Assembly (NCBI GenBank): GCA_963989385.1 | Contig: OZ022510.1 | Location: forward strand, 32,493,448 to 32,557,447 | Reading direction: 5' to 3' | From: Ctena decussata | Lineage: Eukaryota > Mollusca > Bivalvia > Lucinida > Lucinidae | DNA length: 64,000 nucleotides | Shown: positions 41,760-52,315 of the stretch, piece by piece | Position numbering within the stretch: position 1 is the stretch's first letter | Layout: each line of letters starts with the position of its first letter | Made by a program: the position numbers and the translations under genes | Notes under the pieces: generated by a model | What the model saw: the letters and a program-made list of their open reading frames with translations, nothing else | Database searches by the model: none | What the model was told of the DNA's origin: nothing

Positions 41760-43080
41760 TGCATATGTTTTTTCCCCGCCATTAAAAATGGGGGGGGGGG
41801 GGGGGCATATAGTATTACCGCTGTACGTACGTACGTACGTCCTGTCCTGTCCTGTTCGTACGTCCTGTACATCCCGTACGAAAATGGTTTCCGTTCGATA
41901 TCTTTTGAAAACATTGGTGTATTGAATTGATATTTTATACATAGGTATATAATCATAAAATACAGGTCAAGATCGATGTTTGGTAAAATCCGTCTATCAC
42001 TATTGTTGGAGTTATGGCCCTTTTCCGACTTCATTTTGTATGAAAAATGGTTTCCGTTCGATATCTTTTAAAAACATTGGTTTATGGAATAGATACTTTA
42101 TACACATGTATATAATCATTAAATACAGGTCAAGTTCGATGTTGGGGAAAATCCGTCTATTATTGTGGGAGTTATGGCCTTTTTTCGGCTCCATTTTGTA
42201 TGAAAAAATGGTTTCTCTTCGGATTCTTTTACAAACATTGGTGCATTGCATTAATATTTGATACACAGGTATATAATCATAAAATACAGGTCAAGTTCGA
42301 TTTAGGGTAAATCCGATTATTATTGTGGAGTTATGGCCCTTTTTCGACATCATTTTATATGAAAAAATGGTTTCCGTTCATTATCTCTTGAAAAGATTAG
42401 TCTATTTGATTAATATTTTATTAACTGATATGTAAATATTAATACAAGCCAGGTTCAGTTTAGGGTAAAATCCGCCAATCACTTGGAGTTATGGCCCTTT
42501 TTCAACTTCGTTTCATACAAAAATGGTTTCGGTTTGTTAGTTTTAGAAAAGGTACGTGTTTCCGGGCTATTTCTGTTGGAAAGTTGCATGGCATCCATTT
42601 CTGTGATAAGATACAGAATGTTATCACATATCACAGTCAACCCCCCCCCCCCTGCACACACACAAATTTCTCTTGACCCCCCCCCCCCCCCCCCCCCCTG
42701 CACACACACACACATTTCTCTTGATCCGAGAAGCACAATACATCTGCCCAAGGAAAACAATAAAACATGTGTACCACACAAGTCTGCCTTTGTGAACCTT
42801 GACATCATGGCATCCATTTCTGTGATAAGATACAGAATGTTATCACATATCACAGTCACCCCCCCCCCCCCCGTGCACACACACACATTTCTCTTGATCC
42901 CCCTCTGCACACACACACATTTCTCTTGATCCGAGAAGCACAATACATCTGCCCAAGGAAAACAATAAAACATGTACCACACAAGTCTGCCTTTGTGAAC
43001 CTAGTTATCCTACAAGTGCCAGTATCTTAAACAAGGCGCCATCTTACTTAGGGCTTTAGGCGGGGCCATCTGTGTCCTAT
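41760..43080 (+). repeat. Complex tandem array M with poly-C tracts
   Basis: 41792-41808 is a poly-G run, then (TACG)n and (CCTGT)n at 41825-41880. Four to five units of about 160 bp follow (41880-42540), each with ATGGTTTCCGTTCGATATCT, ATATAATCATAAAATACAGG, TAAAATCCGTCTAT and GAGTTATGGCCCTTTTTC. 42585-42999 is a pair of 200-bp repeats starting CATGGCATCCATTTCTGTGA, each with long C runs and (CA)n. The 148- and 167-codon frames over this stretch come from the repeat and are not genes. Confidence 0.7.
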
Positions 43081-43104
43081 GGACACATTCTAGTTTTAAA
43101 ATAA

Positions 43105-43736
43105 CATACCATCATTACCAACTACAATACAGCATTTACTGACGCAGATATCGGCAAACTTGGGAAGGAAAGTCGCAGGAAAAAGTTTTGGGTCATTAGA
43201 AACATTCTTGACCTCTGCGATGAGAGGAGGAAGGTATAAAGCAGACAAAATTAAGAAAACTAGCAAGAGGATTCAGAAGACCCTGAAAAAAAAAGCAAAA
43301 AAAGGACTGGCTAGGGTCTTCAGCGCGAGACAATCGAAACTTGCCTGAACACAAAACAATAATTGAGGCCATCAGCTGGTTAAAGATCTACTTCGGAGAA
43401 ACAGGGTTAATCCAGAACTATTCGGAATAGTTTCTGTCATACAGATGAAAAGATTCTCAGCAGATGGATGGCATATTATACAATTATGAAATCTGTGGCG
43501 ACACTATAGTTCTTGACTGAAATCAGAACGCAGACGATGTAAAGTCGATCCTATCTGAGGAAGTTGATATAGCAGCACTGAAAAAGGGAAATCCTGCTCG
43601 GGTCGATAATAAACCTGCTGAACTTGTTCAAGAAGGTGGGAGAGTATCAGAAATCATCAGAAATCTATACAAAAATCTAGTAAGCAGGAGAGTGGCCGAC
43701 CTCATGAACTCAGTGGCTAATTATAACACATCATAA
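43105..43736 (+). pseudogene. Decayed non-LTR retrotransposon: endonuclease-RT linker and start of RT
   Basis: Open segment 43105-43239 reads a TDADIGKLGKESRRKKFW...NILDLCDERRK-type text, typical of the linker after the endonuclease of the endonuclease-reverse transcriptase family annotated in molluscs and cnidarians. After a gap with frameshifts, about 43460-43736 reads LYNYE..GDT, then DDVKSILSEEV and LKKGNPARVDNKPAELVQEGG, the family's reverse transcriptase entry motif (KKGKSxGVDNIPAELVQ). One TGA interrupts at 43518-43520. The rest of RT is missing. Family by recognition of motif order; no search was run. Confidence 0.75.
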
Positions 43737-43757
43737 AAAAGGTATAGAGCTAACTCG

Positions 43758-44013
43758 TGCTGAAAGGGTGGTGGTCGGGTGGTGCGATGATGCTGTGTAT
43801 AAATTCCAGTGCCGGGATGTCCTACTGATTTGGAACATAGTACTAGGACAAGGACGTACTGTGCTTGCAGTAGGTGTGGGTGGGTGTTGTAACTTGGACA
43901 TTTTTTCTCTTTCATCATTATTCTTCTTTCTCTCTGAGAGAAGACCCGATATAGTCTGAATGCTGTCTCAAAGAGCCGTTAACCCCAAAACAATCAGTCA
44001 GTCTTGCTGAAAG
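43758..44013 (+). mobile_element. SINE-B, copy 3, with 9-bp target duplication
   Basis: The body 43767-44004 is flanked by TGCTGAAAG at 43758-43766 and 44005-44013. Family features are all present (GGTGCGATGATGC, GTCCTACTGATT...TACTAGGAC, CTTGCAGTAGG, AGACCCGATATAGTCTGAAT, AGCCGTTAACCCC, AATCAGTCAGTC). It landed just downstream of the retrotransposon relic; the reading frame before and after the SINE joins cleanly, so the retrotransposon-derived DNA continues to about 44110. Confidence 0.9.
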
Positions 44014-44136
44014 ACATTTTGACTTGGCTTTAGATCCCAAGCTTAAAAATAATCGCCGAAGAACAGACTGGGCTAAGAGCTGGAAGGTGCACCATATAAT
44101 AGAACTGAGATGTTCAACCTCAGCATCCTGGGTTCG

Positions 44137-44262
44137 AAGTTATGAAACTTGAGAATAATCTCAAACTCAAAATAAAGCACACTGATTGGATGCTTCCGAG
44201 AAGCAGCCAATCAGTATGCTTTATTTTGAGTTTGAGAATGTACTCAAGTTTTATAACCTTGG
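44137..44262. repeat. Long near-perfect hairpin, about 55-bp arms
   Basis: TTATGAAACTTGAG, CTCAAACTCAAAATAAAGCA and ACTGATTGG on the left arm pair with CCAATCAGT, TGCTTTATTTTGAGTTTGAG and CTCAAGTTTTATAAC on the right, with TGCTT/GAAGCA near the loop. Only a few mismatches in 126 bp. No target duplication noticed. Confidence 0.85.
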
Positions 44263-45716
44263 GGCCTGTTTGAAAATTATATTCAGCACCAACAAAACAT
44301 GTAGTACTATGCCTAGCATTTCTGACTACTCTGCTCAAATATTTTAAGTCATTACCGCACTTTTACAAAAAAAAATATACGTAAATACAAGCAGAATATC
44401 ACCTATTGATTATGATAAATAAGAATATTGTATGTGCTTCCCTTGAGGCACCAGAATGGTACAGCAGACAGCGTGGTATTTCCTGTTAGATGCGTTAAAC
44501 CTAATTCAGTAAATGAAATTATGTCTTCAAAATTGCTGAAATCTGTTGTATGTCACATCGTTTTGAGCAATATGAAGTCTTGAAAAAGGTTTTACAAAAA
44601 GTTAAAACACATATAAAAGCCTGCAGTTGCTATTACAATATCTATCCATTAAGCACACAAATTAAAATAACGTCGAATCAATGTAGATTAGATGTCATGA
44701 TGTCTAATGAACATTGATTCAAGGTTGTTTGTAAATCGGAAAATATTCGAGGAAGTTTTGTCTTCCCAAAACTTGGCAAACGTCGAAAACCTGCGGTCAT
44801 CTGGGTGCCTTGTGGAACAAACTACACTTTCGAATATTATTTGATGCAGCAAGAGCTTAAAATTGATTATTTTCTCAAATAAGGAATAAAAGTCCATGGT
44901 GATAAATTATATTGCCAGACATTAGCAGCAGCTATGAATTTAGCCCAAACAATATAAAGTTACAGTATGGAAGTTATGATAAGGTTTTAATACGCAATTT
45001 CGTATTGAAATTTCTAAAAAGGTAACATTTAGTGAAGAGGTTTCGGAATGCTTGTGCCTAGAGTACTGAGTTAAAAAAGAATAGACAAAGAGGAACACGA
45101 ACGTGCGATAAAAACAAACATTAAATCAATGAAAGCAAATACACAACAAATAAATAAAATAAAAAACAACATAGGAAAGTAAACAAAAATAAAATACAAA
45201 AACGGGCAAACAAGCTGGTCAGGAGTGATCTGATCTAGTCTATATTATTTGCTGAGACAGTTCTTGTCAAATGTTCATGGTCTTTTGGATTTTGGAGGCC
45301 ACAAGCAATTATTCGAATAAAAGTGCATTGAGATGGTCTCGAGACTATCTTGGCATGTTCTTAGCTTTATTCTTACACCACTTCACATAAAAGTTTGATG
45401 TTTGACTGTCTTTAAAATATCTCCGCGTACACCGCTTTAATTCGGTTTGGTTGAAATGTCTGTTTTGTTTGGTGTAATCTTAAAAATGTGCTCCTTTGAG
45501 AAAAGCATTCAAACGAGAAAAGAATTTCTGAACATGGCCTTTTACTTTGATATAGTTTTGCTTTAATTTAACTTTCTGGTCTATGTGAATTTGACTCATA
45601 ACTATTACGCATACTGAAACAACACTTTATGCTAGTTGACGTCAGAAACTTTTACTGTTTCAGTTGTATGTCTCGTGATCAGGTTAAGGCACAACGTCCC
45701 CCTCTCCGCTCCTCCT
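44263..45716. other. No gene identified
   Basis: AT-rich. Short frames only. 45100-45210 is an A-rich, AAATAAAA-type stretch. Nothing supported. Confidence 0.45.
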
Positions 45717-45717
45717 T

Positions 45718-45990
45718 GCCGGGCCGCATAGCGCAGTCGGTAGGGCACCTAACTCATATGCCAGAGATCCTGGGTTCGTTACCCGGTCTGGCCACATACT
45801 TTCGTTTCTCCTTCCACTGATTCAAGAAGGGCAGTTGTCAATTACTGGCGAAAGTATGTGCACTTAGTACTGGTTAATCGCTTAGGAGGTCCATACCTGC
45901 CCGGGAATAGTGTGGTTAGGTTAACTGATGGTCCCGACATGACCATAGCTGTTTACCGTGGACGTAAAGCAACAAATCAATCAATCAAAC
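45718..45990 (+). mobile_element. SINE-A, copy 2, full length
   Basis: tRNA-like head GCCGGGCCGCATAGCGCAGT with A box TAGCGCAGTCGG and B box GGTTCGTTACC (one change from consensus), then the family body CTGGCCACATACTTTCG to ACCGTGGACG and an (AATC)n tail. The anticodon region AACTCATATGCC cannot form a proper 7-nt loop, so it is not a tRNA gene. Confidence 0.9.
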
Positions 45991-46443
45991 CACTCTCTTC
46001 CTTATTAACTTAAAAATGGCGATTCGAAGGCAGTGTATTTGATTTGGTTCGTCACTTTTACTTATTTGGTTGCCAAAATCAGATCTTTCGTTCACTTATT
46101 ATGTGAGTGGCAATGTTTAGTTAAACATAGATAGGAAAGAGCTTGTCGTGCTTTGTTTTCATGCCTATCGTGCATTTCTGTCAGATTATGTATTTACATC
46201 TTTTCCTTTTGAGGGCAGAATATGGAATCTGATTACATTTGTTCCTGATCGATGCTTATCATTTTACCTTTTATGTCAAACTTGAGTCTGCATCCGCATG
46301 GTTTTAAATTTTATTCCATTTTGATCCAATTGCACGTCGCTTTGAAATCTCTTTATCTATGAACAAAATTATTTTGCATTGGATGATTTGCGGTTTAAAC
46401 CATCCAAGATCATTAGAATGCGACTTGAAATTGGAGTTTACTT

Positions 46444-46685
46444 TCAAATAAACTCAATCCCGGTCTGGCCACATACTTTCGTTTCTCCTTCCGCTGATTC
46501 AAGAAGGGCAGTTGTCAGTTACTGGCGAAAGTATGTGCACTTAGTACTGGTTAACCGCTTAGGAGGTCTAAGCCTGCCCAGGAATAGTGTGGTTAGGTTA
46601 ACTGACCGTCCCGACATGACCTTAGTTGTTTACCGTGGACGTTAAGCATCAAATCAACCAACCAACCAAATCAAATAAACTCAAT
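46444..46685 (+). mobile_element. SINE-A, copy 3, headless, with 15-bp target duplication
   Basis: The body 46459-46670 starts at CCCGGTCTGGCCACATAC, exactly after the tRNA-like head, and runs to the tail. TCAAATAAACTCAAT at 46444-46458 and 46671-46685 is a perfect 15-bp target duplication, so the copy inserted already truncated. Confidence 0.9.
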
Positions 46686-46919
46686 TTTAGCTTTTTCCGA
46701 CAAGAAAGAAATATCATCATGGAACTCATAGCATTCAGTTCCGATAGTATCTTTCAGTTCATTGACTTTTCTGGCCATAATAAGCTAAATTTTATTATGT
46801 TTAAAGGAGCTCCGACGTAGTCAGGTTGTTAAGTGACCTGAATTTCCAAAATAAAACTCTCACTGATGGTTTTAAGATAGCATGTATCTGGGATACCGAA
46901 CAACTTAAGCGGCAATACG

Positions 46920-47137
46920 ACAAAATCAACAAGAGGCATATGCGCCCAGCGAAGGCTCAGATCAGCCTGGACATCCGCCCAGTCTGATTAGAGCATTCAA
47001 TGTCCGCATGGAGCTAGCTAAAACAATTCGCTACCCAAACACTTCGCTACCCTTTAAGTGTGCGGGTGCCAGGCTGATTTGAGTCTTCGCTGGGCGCACA
47101 TGCCACTTTGTTGGTTTTGTCGTGTCGCTGTTCATAT
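46920..47137. mobile_element. Foldback MITE, family R, copy 2
   Basis: CGACAAAATCAACAAGAGGC, ATGCGCCCAGCGAAGGCTCA and GATCAGCCTGG on the left mirror CCAGGCTGATTTGAGTC, TTCGCTGGGCGCACATGCC and TTGGTTTTGTCGTGTCG on the right. Same family as 541-779. Confidence 0.75.
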
Positions 47138-47407
47138 GTCACGTCCAGACAATTTTCTGTAATTTGCTTCATACTGTTTACCAAGAATGGGCTACAGACA
47201 AAACGCTGTACATCATTGGTGCAGAGCTAATTGAACATGGCTCGCAGACTCAAGGAGTGAAAGATGCACTTATTTTGTAACCGGCAAATCTATTTTGACA
47301 GCATTGCTGTTGTATACTACTTAAAGCTTTTAGTGCATTTTCTCAACGACGTTACTATTACTGTTCTTCGGCTTGTAAAACCAAATATTCTACTTTGCTA
47401 TTATCGT

Positions 47408-47934
47408 TCTTCGGCATGTAGCCGGGCCGCGTAGCGCAGTCGGTAGGGCCCCTGACTTATATGTCAGAGGCCCTGGGTTCGATACCCGGTCTGGTGCGAT
47501 GGTGCTGCGTGTAACTTCCGGTGCCGGGGCATCCTACTGATTTGGATATTGGAAGGACAAGGGCCTACTGTACTTGCAGTGATTGCGGGTGGGGTTGTTG
47601 GGACATTTTTTCTCTCGTCTATCATTTCGCCTTTCTTTCTCCCTCTCTCTGAGAGACGCTTCGATATAGACTGAAATACTTCTCAAAGGGCCGTTAAACC
47701 CAAATCAATAAAAAAAAACCGATACCCGGTCTGGCCACATACTTTCATTTCTCCTTCCGCTGATTCAAGAAGGGCAGTTGTCAGTTACTGGCGAAAATAT
47801 GCGCACTTAGTACTGGTTACCCTTAGGAGGTCTTAGCCTGCCCAGGAATAGTATGGTTAGGTTAAATGACCGTCCTGACATGACCATAGCTGTTTACCGT
47901 AGACGCAAATCAATCAGTCAATCTTCGGCTTGTA
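47408..47934 (+). mobile_element. SINE-A, copy 4, split by a SINE-B
   Basis: Head at 47421 (GCCGGGCCGCGTAGCGCAGT, B box GGTTCGATACC), interrupted at 47494 and resumed at 47721. TCTTCGGCATGTA at 47408-47420 and TCTTCGGCTTGTA at 47922-47934 form the target duplication with one mismatch. Confidence 0.85.
47481..47734 (+). mobile_element. SINE-B, copy 4, inside SINE-A, 14-bp target duplication
   Basis: The body is 47495-47720. GATACCCGGTCTGG at 47481-47494 and 47721-47734 is duplicated SINE-A sequence. The copy begins TGCGATGGTGCTGCGTG, so it is slightly 5' truncated, and ends CCCAAATCAATAAAAAAAAA. Confidence 0.9.
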
Positions 47935-49330
47935 AAACCAATTGTTCAAGCCAGGGCATTAGACAAGATCGAAAGCATTTGCATATGATTTCCCCTAGTC
48001 TGGCTCTAGTCGAATCTGTATATTACTCTTGTGATCAGAATCATCTGGTAACTTACCTACATTCTTTGCAATATAAATCCTTGTGTTAATCAAAGCATCA
48101 TTATAAGTGCTATAAAGTGTCCATTAGATTAATACAAGGGGCGTTCGGAGAGTTTTGCAAATGGTTTAATAACTCTGTTTTGGGGCATGTTGGGCAAAAA
48201 TGCTATGCATATGCTAAAAGCACTACATTTGGTCATTACAATGATACCCAACACTATACAAAAACACTTGTCCTTGCTGATTTGCCACGCACTTTATTAG
48301 GCCCAAGTCATACTACTGAGCTAAATTCATTTGTAAAATCTTTTCAGTGTTAGGCCTTGAAGTCAAACATTGTTGTAAATACAAAATATTTCTTGGTCAG
48401 CTGCTTGTCCATCGTTGCCTACATTATGCATACAACAGCTGGAAGGGTTGGAACTGTTATCAATTTATTCCATGCAAAGCAATGCGCAGTTCTTATGACG
48501 TTATTAAAATCGACGTCAACGTAATTTTGGAAAGATTGTTACAGTAGCGGTTTCGTGTTTTGCATTAATTTGAATTTATTGACAGATTTTAGTTGAACCA
48601 TGGAAAGGCTCTTGCTGACAGGATTTCGAATACTAACAGGCTTCTTTTATTTAAAAAATTATTATAGCTTTAGTGGGGAGGGAGAATTAGCTACTATATA
48701 AAAAAAAAAGCGGATAATACATATCTATGTGACAGTATGGATCGTAAATAGATATAATTTCCGAGATAATTTACAGGACAACATTGCCTGGCCATGATCT
48801 TTAGGTAGCAAAGATAAAACAAAATCCAAAGACTGTTCTTATTTGGATTACGGCCTACTAAAGTAAAATTCTGCTCTGCAGTGCCTGAAGGGTATACCTC
48901 TTTCAAAGAAGTTTAAAATGCGTCCTTAAAGAAAAATACACCGCGTTTGCAGACTTCTGTAGCAGACTTCTGATCATAGCTTTATGTGTTTATTTGCTAC
49001 CTGGTTTATGCTATTAGAAGTTCTGTGTTTACAATGGTTTCCAAGAAATTACGCAACTTGCAGAACTTTCTATACACCCCTGGTACAGACAAAGCAGATC
49101 TTAATCTGGTCATTTTTTTTTCAAATACCATTACCTGTCTGTTAATTCGATGGCAAAGAAGAATTGGGGTGGAAGAGAATTGAATGGCTGACATAATCTA
49201 CAGCTACATGGCTACACTTGCTCCCAGATTGTGGGAAAGTGGTTCTCTAAAAGGAAAAAATGCTCTTTAAGACATTTAGGAGAAAGTGAACAAGACCGTT
49301 GCATTCCACTCCATTCCATTCCAAATTTTA
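47935..49330. other. No gene identified
   Basis: AAGGGGCGTTCGGAGAGTTTT at 48137 resembles a mariner-type terminus in wording, but I find no partner end. Frames of 60-78 codons show no domain. Confidence 0.4.
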
Positions 49331-49334
49331 AATA

Positions 49335-50245
49335 AAAGGCCATCGGCCAAGTGTTACCCGACGTTTGAAATGTGTCACAAACTGCAGCCATTTATTCTGT
49401 TTTAGAGTAACTGTATGGCCAAAATCAGGAAATATGTTTATTACAGAACCTGGTAAGCAAATAATAATTGAAGCATAAGCACAGACATATACCCAATTAC
49501 TGGGCCCTCTATGAGGTTATTGAATACTTAAGTTCAGAACTGGGCATATATGTGTAAAATCAGGTAACTGAAACTTTAGGCCCTTATAGAATGCCCAAAA
49601 CATCAAGACTGTATACCCAATAACAAAATAACAAGGGCCATAATCCTCCTAATATGAATCTGATGAAAAATGAACAATGCATTTATGAAAATTCAGCCCA
49701 ATAATATGAACAGTTGTTGAGTTATCCCTTTACCTTTAAGTAAAAGTCTATTAGCTATGAAAGGGGAATAACTCTGTCACTAATAAATTTAGCATATCCT
49801 AACAATAATCAGAATAATCAATTTACCAAATGCTAATAGCGTACCAAATTTCAGCTCTCTCGGTCAAACGTTTCCAAAGTTGGAAAAATGCCAAAAAACG
49901 AAAAAGGGCCATAACTTTGTAAAATATAGGACAATTGAAATTGCAAAATCACATGCACATCTTCAGATCATGATAAAACATTCTGCACAATTTCAAGTCA
50001 ATCTGATAAAAGATGTGGCAGGAGTTGCGGGCACAAGGTCTGAGTCAGCAAGGGCCATAACACCATCAAAAATGGCCGAAACAAAAATCAAAAACCACAT
50101 GCACATCTTCATATCATAAGAATACAATCTGTAAAATTTCATATCAATCTGATGAAAGACGTAAGAGGACGTGCGGGGACAAGATTTCGGACGGACGGAC
50201 TGAGACACAGACGGACGAGGGTCATTTCTATAGTCCCCCTCCGCC
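49335..50245 (+). repeat. Element N: tandem-unit element with GGAC tail
   Basis: Two units of about 155 bp (about 49900-50055 and 50055-50160) share GGGCCATAAC, CACATGCACATCTTCA, ATATCAATCTGAT and GAAAGA. GGACGGACGGACTGAG and GACGGACGAGG lie at 50187-50222 and it closes TAGTCCCCCTCCGCC. Same style as F and G; ends not defined. Confidence 0.55.
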
Positions 50246-50840
50246 TACGTAGGGTGACAACCATGCCAAAATTGAAGTTCGGGTGGTATATTGTTGAACA
50301 GTCTGTGAATATATAAGATTTATTTATATTTGTTAATACAAACCGCTTTTGGCCGCGGTCAGTCGAAGAACAACGCGCATATATAAGAACCGAATATTTG
50401 AGAGGGAAAACAGGAAAAGAAAGTGAAAACTTATACGAAGCGTGTGGTGGATCTGCAATTTTGTTTAAAACAGTGTATAACTTAAGGTAGTTGAGGCATT
50501 TTTCGACCGGAATGATTGAAATTTCTGATAAACAACGCAATTGAAGGCCTATCGAGGTACCTGATAAGTTTCATATTGAAAAAGTTAAGGAATATTTGAA
50601 TATTTGAATGAAGGCAAGCGATTTACATGTGATTAGCGAGTGTCGGTATAAGTCATGGATCGGTTTATACAATTTTGACAAGGCATTTGGAAATGCCACG
50701 GTAAACAGCTAGATGGGTGCCACATCACCTGCCGCGAGGTCAAATGACGGTTAAGGTAGAGGCAGCAAAAAGACAATAACACGGAATGAAAATTGATGTG
50801 GTCAGTTTTTCTGTCGTATCTTAGCGATAGACGAGACATG
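50246..50840. other. No gene identified
   Basis: A 133-codon minus frame (50139-50540) overlaps the end of element N and has no recognised domain. Nothing else supported. Confidence 0.35.
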
Positions 50841-50984
50841 GCTAAGACGTTATGAACCATGGACTGACACCTTGAGTGACCTCAAACTATTTTGAGGTCA
50901 GTGTAACATACATAACTGTATATTTCATGGTCCAGTGATTTTGCATCATATGTCATGGATTTGCATTATTCTTGGGTTAATGGT

Positions 50985-51258
50985 TTGGACTGACACTGTA
51001 GGGGTGGTTGGGTGGTGCAATGGTGCTAGATATAACTTCCAGTACCTGGGCGTCCTACTGATTTGGATGATAGTAGGGCAAGGGCCTACTGTGCTTGCAG
51101 TAGGTGCGGTTGGGGGTTGTATGGAATTTTTTTTTCTCTCGTCTATCATTTCTCTCTTTAATCCCTCTCTTTGGGAGACGGCCCGATATAGACTGAAATA
51201 CTGTTTCAAAGGGCCGTTAAACCTAAAACAACCAACCAACTAATTGGACTGACACTGT
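50985..51258 (+). mobile_element. SINE-B, copy 5, with 15-bp target duplication
   Basis: The body 51000-51243 is flanked by TTGGACTGACACTGT at 50985-50999 and 51244-51258, itself array X sequence. The copy is full length with both internal hairpins and an (AACC)n-type tail. Confidence 0.92.
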
Positions 51259-51327
51259 GAAGTAAAAAGATAGGCAGTGTGAGTCACCTCATACTACAAT
51301 GTAATTGTAGGTCAGTGTGACCTATGT

Positions 51328-51779
51328 TTAAAGGCCCCATTGCTCTATCAGCATGAAACATTTTATCATGAGGTATCGCTGCAAGCTTCTCAGTATAGTT
51401 TCTTTATTCTATATGACCGTGATTAGCCAGCTTTAACAAAATAAAACATCCTAAATGGCTTGAGTTTCACATAAAAATGGTTTGAAAACCTATTTGGGTC
51501 AAAATGACCTACTTTCGATTTCATAAAATGGTAAAAATACAATGTACAGGCGAGGAGTCCCAATCACTATCCGGCCTGTGTTTATATAGCATTGCTAGGC
51601 GGGAAACCAGAACAGGAAGTTGTATTTTGTTGAGCGATTGTTATTTTTCAAAAGCTTGTTTTCTCTACTTTTTACCAGTAACATGACTCAGTATTTGCAC
51701 AAAACGTGAAGATTGAACCGCTTTTTACAATGATTTGAGTTTAGGCGTTTTTACCGTTGATAGGACTATGTGACTTTAA
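51328..51779 (+). mobile_element. Family C element, plus copy, in array X
   Basis: TTAA at 51328-51331 then AGGCCCCATTGCTCTATCAG; ends GATAGGACTATGTGACTTTAA with TTAA at 51776-51779. Flanks GTGACCTATGT and TGTTCCAGTGATTT join into a normal array X unit. Confidence 0.9.
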
Positions 51780-52204
51780 TGTTCCAGTGATTTATGCCGA
51801 CATCTCAAACACTATGTCAAGGATTTGCATTATACTTGGGTCCACGGTTTGGGGTGACACTGTGAATGACCTCATACTTATTGTAGGTCAGTGTGACCTT
51901 TATTTTATGGTACAGTGAGTTTAGTCAATATATCTTATAGACTTGCATCATACTTGGGTTAGTACATTTGGCTGGCACTATGAGTGACATTCTAATTGTA
52001 CGTCAGTGCGACCTCTACTTTTTGGCCCAGTGATTTAAACAAATGTCTCTTTACACTATTCCTTGACTTGTATTATACTTGGTGTAATGGTACATTCAGA
52101 TACAGTGATTTAACTTATGCCACTTCCAGGTCACTATAAACTATATTTCACAGTTCATCGTTAGAGGTTTGAATTATTCCTAGGATAGTTATTTATTCTG
52201 ACCA

Positions 52205-52315
52205 TGCAGTTGGTCTCAATTTACTTGGCCAGTATTGTCCATATTAAACTTGCGCTTGTTAAAGTCAAGCCCCCATATGTCACGCTTTATTGTCTTCTGA
52301 TAATTCTTGTTATAG
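52205..52315 (+). repeat. Dispersed repeat W, copy 2
   Basis: ATTAAACTTGCGCTTGTTAA, AGTCAAGC and CGCTTTATTGTCTTCT match 24060-24170. Confidence 0.6.

Larger units (their letters stand above)
50850..52140 (+). repeat. Tandem array X, about 125-bp unit, with two insertions
   Basis: Markers GACTGACACTGTGAGTGACCTCA, TGTAGGTCAGTGTGACCT, TGGTCCAGTGATTT and GATTTGCATTATACTTGGG recur five or more times. The array is interrupted by a SINE-B at 51000-51243 and by a family C element at 51332-51775; both junctions rejoin the unit sequence exactly. Confidence 0.75.

Noticed and set aside
42479..42982. 148- and 167-codon frames with poly-proline or cysteine-rich text
   Set aside because: They lie on a duplicated 200-bp unit with C runs and CA repeats and are open on both strands; repeat shadow.
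43160..43348. A 62-codon lysine-rich frame resembling a viral core protein
   Set aside because: It overlaps, in another frame, a segment that matches the linker of a non-LTR retrotransposon, which continues downstream with the reverse-transcriptase entry motif. The basic composition is a by-product.
48137..48160. AAGGGGCGTTCGG as a mariner terminus
   Set aside because: No matching inverted partner or TA duplication found within the following 1.5 kb.
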